A DNA stretch of 64,000 nt from Amazonocrinis nigriterrae CENA67 (GTDB lineage Bacteria > Cyanobacteriota > Cyanobacteriia > Cyanobacteriales > Nostocaceae), in contig NZ_JAECZC010000005.1 in NCBI RefSeq assembly GCF_016056305.1, forward strand, positions 60,176 through 124,175. The letters run 5' to 3'. Each line of letters starts with the position of its first letter. Position 1 is the first letter of the stretch. The notes under the pieces are model-generated. The model saw nothing but the letters and a program-made list of their open reading frames with translations, was not told where the DNA came from and made no database searches. Of the stretch, positions 60,447-64,000 are shown piece by piece. A program made the position numbers and the translations under genes.

Positions 60447-61505
60447 TTAATGAAGTTTTATCAGGTTTCTGACATCTCGTTGACAGTTGTTTAATTCGCT
60501 TTGATTTGACTGCAAACCCCAACCCATAGCTAAATATTTTTGACGCAGTTGACGATAAGCAAGGGTCAAAGCATCAGCAGGAACATGGACTTCAGCTGAT
60601 AAAGTATCAGGTATCAATTTGGGATATTGAGACTCGGTTACTATCTGATCTTCCAACCCAACTTTATGATGAAACTTGATAAACAAGCTATCTGCCCAAG
60701 AATAAGTAAAAAAATTACGAAATTGAATTCGTTTACTAATAGTCGTATTGTCATCAACAGGAATGTGGACAGCATAATTGATCATTTTGCCACGACCAAA
60801 ATCACTCTCAATTTTAGTTATGTTAGGCAGGTAAAAAGTGGTCTTGGCATTTAATTGTGTGCGTGCTGGACGAAAGAAGGCTTTAAATATACCATTCTTA
60901 GGCTTAGTGTAATTTTTATATGTGATTTTGGTACTTATGCCCCAATCTTCATTTTCAACTACATAGTCTTCAACTCTTGGATCTTGTGCGAATCCCGCCC
61001 CGAAAGAATTAGCATGGACTGCATACAGATGAGCCGGATCAAGAGCATTTTCTATGACTCTAGTATAGTTAGCTCTCATCTGATATTCTAAGTAAATGGG
61101 ATGCATAGTTGGGTCTTGGTATTCTGGCAAAGAAGGAATTGGTGGACGTTCTTGTTCTGGTAAATTCCCATAAAACAGCCAGATAAAACCATATTTTTCT
61201 TGCACTGAATAGCTATCTATACTAGCTCTTTTAGGGATAGGTGTTTCCAGTGCATTAGAAGGTATTTCAACGCATTGCCCATCAGCTTGAAATTTCCATC
61301 CATGATAGGGACAACGGATACAACCGTTTTCTAACCAGCCCATAGATAATGCAGCACCACGATGAGAACATCGGTCTTTGAGTGCTACAACTTGCCCTTT
61401 TTGATTGCGGTAGAGGACAAATCTCTGATTTAATAGCACAATTTGCTTGGGCTTGTTAGTGACAGCTGAGCTAAATTCACAAGCATACCAGAAGTTTTTT
61501 AGCAC
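60447..61505 (-). CDS. Rieske non-haem iron oxygenase (PaO/chlorophyllide-oxygenase type), copy 1
   Basis: The protein has 352 residues. The opening LKNFWYACEFSSAVTNKPKQI is nearly the same as in copy 2. The Rieske site is CSHRGAALSMGWLENGC with CPYHGWKF; the iron site is LDPAHLYAVH (D-x2-H-x4-H). It starts at GTG (61503-61505), with AGGAG about 7 bases upstream. It is the most upstream gene of the minus-strand run, and both oxygenase genes use non-ATG starts with strong ribosome binding sites. A ferredoxin or reductase partner is not encoded in the window. Confidence 0.9.
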   Translation of the reverse strand: MLKNFWYACEFSSAVTNKPKQIVLLNQRFVLYRNQKGQVVALKDRCSHRGAALSMGWLENGCIRCPYHGWKFQADGQCVEIPSNALETPIPKRASIDSYSVQEKYGFIWLFYGNLPEQERPPIPSLPEYQDPTMHPIYLEYQMRANYTRVIENALDPAHLYAVHANSFGAGFAQDPRVEDYVVENEDWGISTKITYKNYTKPKNGIFKAFFRPARTQLNAKTTFYLPNITKIESDFGRGKMINYAVHIPVDDNTTISKRIQFRNFFTYSWADSLFIKFHHKVGLEDQIVTESQYPKLIPDTLSAEVHVPADALTLAYRQLRQKYLAMGWGLQSNQSELNNCQRDVRNLIKLH

Positions 61506-62310
61506 ACCTAAGCTCCTACTATTCTAGATAAACGGATTATTTGAAAATACTTTTTATAGGAAAATATCAATTTCTAACTCAGATTTTATGTTCTTGAGAT
61601 GAGGTGCGTTCGGTGGTGATATCAATTCTATGTGAGGTTGTGCTTGATTCACGTAATGAATTGCTCCGACAAAGTGCAATTGTAAAGCCTATAGGCACAT
61701 TTTCAAAAAGAAATAGTATGAATATAGGTTGGTAATTGTCAATAATTAGAAGCTAATCAAGCTATACAGAAAGTGCTTAATAATTTATTTTTTTATCCTT
61801 AGTTGAGGAATGGTGAACAATGACAGATAGTAGATGTATTCAGTGAGAAACAACTTTTTTCTGAATAGTCTTTCATGCGCTGTTGCTCACAACACAGTAC
61901 GACAATTTTTCTTTTGTGGCTAATAAATCAACATTATTTTCAAGCTAGACAGTTATGTGATAAATCACACAATGAGGGCATGAAAATAACATTTTCCCTA
62001 CTCCCTATTCCCTATTCCCTACTCCTTATTTTCAAGCTAGCGGCAAGATGAATGATGCCCGAACACAACCTGAATAATGCCTACAGGGTATTTGCAAATG
62101 ATGTGATTTGGAAGCATCGTTTGTGATCTGTTTGAAAACAATCATCTGGTTTCACGTTGAGTGACAACTTTTAATTCCACAGCAAATAAGCTAACTTAAG
62201 CCAAAATTGGCTTCGTTCGCCCATTTGTTATTTATCTACCCGTGGGTACACTTTCTGGCGTCTGTTGCCTTTGTTGGGTGTATTTCTTTGGGTATAGGTG
62301 ATACTATACC
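61506..62310. other. Intergenic region upstream of the Rieske operon
   Basis: About 800 bases with no supported gene. It includes a half-copy of the AATTCATGAATT palindrome family near 61652-61668, CCCTATTCCCTA-type tandem repeats at about 61997-62028, and an 11-base string TTTTCAAGCTAGC near 62033 that also occurs at about 12998-13010. The promoter of the Rieske run should lie in the first part. Confidence 0.5.
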
Positions 62311-62380
62311 AATGCACTAGTGCATTAGTCAACCAATGTATAATTTTGCTCTGTGAACCATTGCACTAATAAACTAGTGA
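62311..62380 (+). promoter_or_regulatory. Probable autoregulated promoter with four operator hexamers
   Basis: A perfect 16-base palindrome AATGCACTAGTGCATT (62311-62326) holds ACTAGT at 62316-62321; ATTAGT lies at 62325-62330. A TATAAT -10 box lies at 62339-62344. ACTAAT (62365-62370) and ACTAGT (62373-62378) follow. The hexamers flank the -10 box on both sides. Ribbon-helix-helix proteins bind such tandem hexamers, and the next gene encodes one, so self-repression is likely. Confidence 0.7.
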
Positions 62381-62405
62381 ATAGGTTCATAAGTTGGAGT
62401 ATAGT

Positions 62406-62621
62406 GTGGCACAAGGAGAAGCTTCTATAAGGGTTTACCTATCGCCTGAAACAAAAGACAGGTTTAAAACAGTTTGTTTTTTTAAGGGATTGAATATGTC
62501 TGACGTGACAGCTGAACTGATTGAAAATTGGTTAGCCAAAAATGATATCGATCTGCCAGCTTCACAGAAAAATTCTCTCCCAAAAGCAAACTCTCCCAAA
62601 AGCAAAAACAGTGAAGGTTGA
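62406..62621 (+). CDS. Ribbon-helix-helix DNA-binding protein (ParG/CopG type)
   Basis: The protein has 71 residues from the GTG at 62406 (AQGEASIRVYLSPETKDRFKTVCFFKGLNMSDVTAELIENWL as a region); a TTG at 62394 would add four residues. The beta strand ASIRVYLS and the two helices match the ribbon-helix-helix fold. The Ser/Asn/Lys tail is loose. Such proteins repress their own gene or act as antitoxin or partition adaptor. Operator-like repeats lie upstream. No ParA or toxin gene is adjacent; a 28-codon frame follows after 2 bases. Confidence 0.78.
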   Translation: MAQGEASIRVYLSPETKDRFKTVCFFKGLNMSDVTAELIENWLAKNDIDLPASQKNSLPKANSPKSKNSEG

Positions 62622-62623
62622 GG

Positions 62624-62710
62624 ATGACTAGGGAAGAATTAGGTCACCTAGAAGCTAGCCAACACTACAATAATTTTCTAACTGGCAGTAAAACGGGAGT
62701 GGAGGGATAA
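62624..62710 (+). CDS. Possible 28-residue coupled peptide
   Basis: The ATG at 62624 lies two bases after the stop of the ribbon-helix-helix gene, with GAAGGTTGAGG as a possible ribosome binding site. The peptide reads TREELGHLEASQHYNNFL and ends in KTGVEG. No family is recognised. It is small and could be chance, but the tight spacing is like a coupled second gene. Confidence 0.3.
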   Translation: MTREELGHLEASQHYNNFLTGSKTGVEG

Positions 62711-62989
62711 AATATAAGCAATAATAATCAATATGTAATTTTAAAAACAGCTGTGTTTATATCCAAATTGGAAGTAACAATCAAATATTATGAATTGTTC
62801 TAAGCCAATACCATGTAGGATGACTAGCAAAATTTGACTGATGTGAGTAGCTACCCCTCGTGGGTAGCCTCGCTAACAAAACCATACTAGGGCTGATGAC
62901 TGATGACTGATGAGTGTGAACAGTTAGTAATCAATAATTACAATGGGATATTCTTTGATTTGTCAGTCCTTTGGCGTGTTGTGAAAACT

Positions 62990-63769
62990 TTAGGCAATAA
63001 TAGAGACTTTGCCAGTGTCGATATCGTAACAAGCACTAACAATTTTTAGTTTACCTTTGTGCAGCAATTGGGCCAAAATTGTTGAATCTTGTGGCAATTT
63101 TTGCGCTTGATATTGAATGTTAGCTATGACCGCATCATAATTGCGATCGCCTGTGGTTGGTTTGACTTTTGCCAAGGCTGGTTTGATGTTCTCAACAATA
63201 TAGCCAATTCTGCCAGGAAGAGGTGCATTTTTAATAGCTTCTGCCACTGCACCACATTTACTATGACCTAAAACTACAATCAACTGTGTACCTAACACGG
63301 CTGTAGCATATTCCAAGCTCCCTATAGCCATGTCACTAGCCACATTACCAGCTACTCGCACAACAAATAAATCCCCAAGTCCTTGATCAAAAATAATCTC
63401 CGCAGGTATGCGAGAATCTGCACAACCCAGTATAGCGGCAAAAGGATACTGTGCTTTTGCAACTAATTGCAGACGTTCCAATGATTGATGAGGATACTTA
63501 GGTTTTTGATGAATAAATCTTTGATTACCATCTAGCAACAATCTCAGAGCTTGATTAGAGTTTACAGGATTAAAGTTAGCTGGATTAACATCAGCGATCG
63601 CAGCTTCTTGTGTACCCCAGGCGATACCACCCAATGCTGTAATGGTAAAGCTTCCTATCCCTGCTAACTTAAAGAAATCACGACGACCGATAAATCCATT
63701 AATTCGAGTCATTAATTTACCTGACAACAGTTTTGTTGTTGACCGGAAGATATCAGACTCAACAAGCAT
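62990..63769 (-). CDS. Beta-class carbonic anhydrase with a Tat signal peptide
   Basis: The protein has 259 residues from the start at 63769; an ATG at 63712 (MTRINGF) gives 240 residues and is equally possible. The zinc ligands are in GCADSRIPAE (Cys, Asp) and VVLGHSKCGAV (His, Cys). The catalytic Asp-Arg pair is present. The leader GRRDFFKLAGIGSFTITALGG has the twin-arginine motif, so the enzyme is exported folded to the periplasm. It would interconvert CO2 and bicarbonate outside the membrane and aid carbon uptake. The gene stands alone. Confidence 0.92.
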   Translation of the reverse strand: MLVESDIFRSTTKLLSGKLMTRINGFIGRRDFFKLAGIGSFTITALGGIAWGTQEAAIADVNPANFNPVNSNQALRLLLDGNQRFIHQKPKYPHQSLERLQLVAKAQYPFAAILGCADSRIPAEIIFDQGLGDLFVVRVAGNVASDMAIGSLEYATAVLGTQLIVVLGHSKCGAVAEAIKNAPLPGRIGYIVENIKPALAKVKPTTGDRNYDAVIANIQYQAQKLPQDSTILAQLLHKGKLKIVSACYDIDTGKVSIIA

Positions 63770-63812
63770 GTAAAAGTACTCTCTGAGACGGTTTAAGAGT
63801 CATTTAATTTTT

Positions 63813-63847
63813 GGGAATTGGGAATTGGGAATTGGGAATTGGGAATT
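63813..63847. repeat. GGGAATT tandem repeat
   Basis: About five GGGAATT units lie upstream of the carbonic anhydrase gene. Confidence 0.85.
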
Positions 63848-63858
63848 GGTTTAGTTAT

Positions 63859-63949
63859 TAGACTTCTTGCATAAATATTTTTTTGTCTCGCGCAAAGACG
63901 CAAAGACGCAAAGAAAAGAACGCTAAGAACGACTTTTGCAAGAGGTCTA
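63859..63949. mobile_element. MITE-like element with ends TAGACTTCTTGCA/TGCAAGAGGTCTA
   Basis: Inverted ends of 13 bases with one mismatch enclose 65 bases containing CGCAAAGACGCAAAGACGC repeats. No coding frame is inside. It belongs to a different family from the AGGACTTACGCA elements. Confidence 0.7.
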
Positions 63950-63951
63950 TT

Positions 63952-64000
63952 CTTCTCCTCATCTCCCCTATCTCCCCCATCTCCCCCATCTCCCCTATCT
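63952..64000. repeat. CATCTCCCC/TATCTCCCC tandem repeat at the window edge
   Basis: About five CATCTCCCC-type units run to the end of the window. Confidence 0.8.

Noticed and set aside
63889..63925. CGCAAAGACGCAAAGACGC direct repeats considered as a CRISPR array
   Set aside because: The units are 8 bases without spacers, and they lie inside a small inverted-repeat element. No cas genes are in the window.

Overview
The window is chromosomal DNA from a filamentous, very probably heterocyst-forming cyanobacterium (Nostocales: Nostoc, Calothrix, Tolypothrix or a relative). The reasons are: many HIP1 octamers (GCGATCGC); short tandem heptamer-like repeats (GGGAATT, AATGGGG, CAACTGA types) that are known from heterocystous genomes; a devBCA exporter; a HepA-like exporter inside a glycosyltransferase cluster; a phytochrome/cyanobacteriochrome kinase; a Get3d-type ATPase; PEP-CTERM proteins; and a DnaB intein at the site used in Synechocystis. 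I saw no tRNA, rRNA or CRISPR array.

Layout. 0-12 kb: glutathione synthetase and glutaredoxin, a TnpB remnant, a PEP-CTERM protein with a Pro-Ala stalk, a 2OG-Fe(II) oxygenase, HflX, an alpha/beta hydrolase, a small conserved protein, an HMA-like/PAP2 fusion and a methyltransferase. 12-24 kb: a sugar-type ABC ATPase with a repeat-derived insert, an FAD monooxygenase-like protein, an SSB-like protein, an acetoacetate-decarboxylase-like protein, a methyltransferase, a 1104-residue knotless phytochrome/cyanobacteriochrome kinase and a Get3d-like ATPase. 24-38 kb: an RTX repeat protein, a second PEP-CTERM protein, an MFS exporter, several small conserved proteins, an FKBP isomerase, dnaB (with intein), rplI and a glyoxalase II.

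38.5-47.2 kb is a co-directional glycosyltransferase operon built around a HepA-like ABC exporter. The exporter's C-terminus carries two histidine-kinase-type dimerisation/phosphoacceptor modules, the second lacking the histidine. 47-52 kb: a peroxiredoxin, a nitrilase, a Gln-rich secreted protein, dnaN and a ParDE-type toxin-antitoxin pair.

52-61.5 kb is one long minus-strand run. In transcription order it holds two tandem Rieske oxygenases, an oxygen-dependent coproporphyrinogen oxidase (hemF), an L-2-amino-thiazoline-4-carboxylate-hydrolase-like protein, a cytokinin-dehydrogenase-like flavoprotein and devB-devC-devA. It reads like a redox/tetrapyrrole-associated modification cluster next to an exporter; the product is unknown. 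61.5-64 kb: an orphan ribbon-helix-helix regulator with a clear operator-promoter, and a Tat-exported beta-carbonic anhydrase.

The intergenic DNA is rich in small mobile or palindromic repeats. At least five families recur or show terminal inverted repeats, and some have entered or extended reading frames. The candidates I rate highest for undescribed biology are the HepA-like exporter with HisKA tails, the Rieske/HemF/CKX-like/Dev cluster and the multi-chromophore phytochrome kinase.
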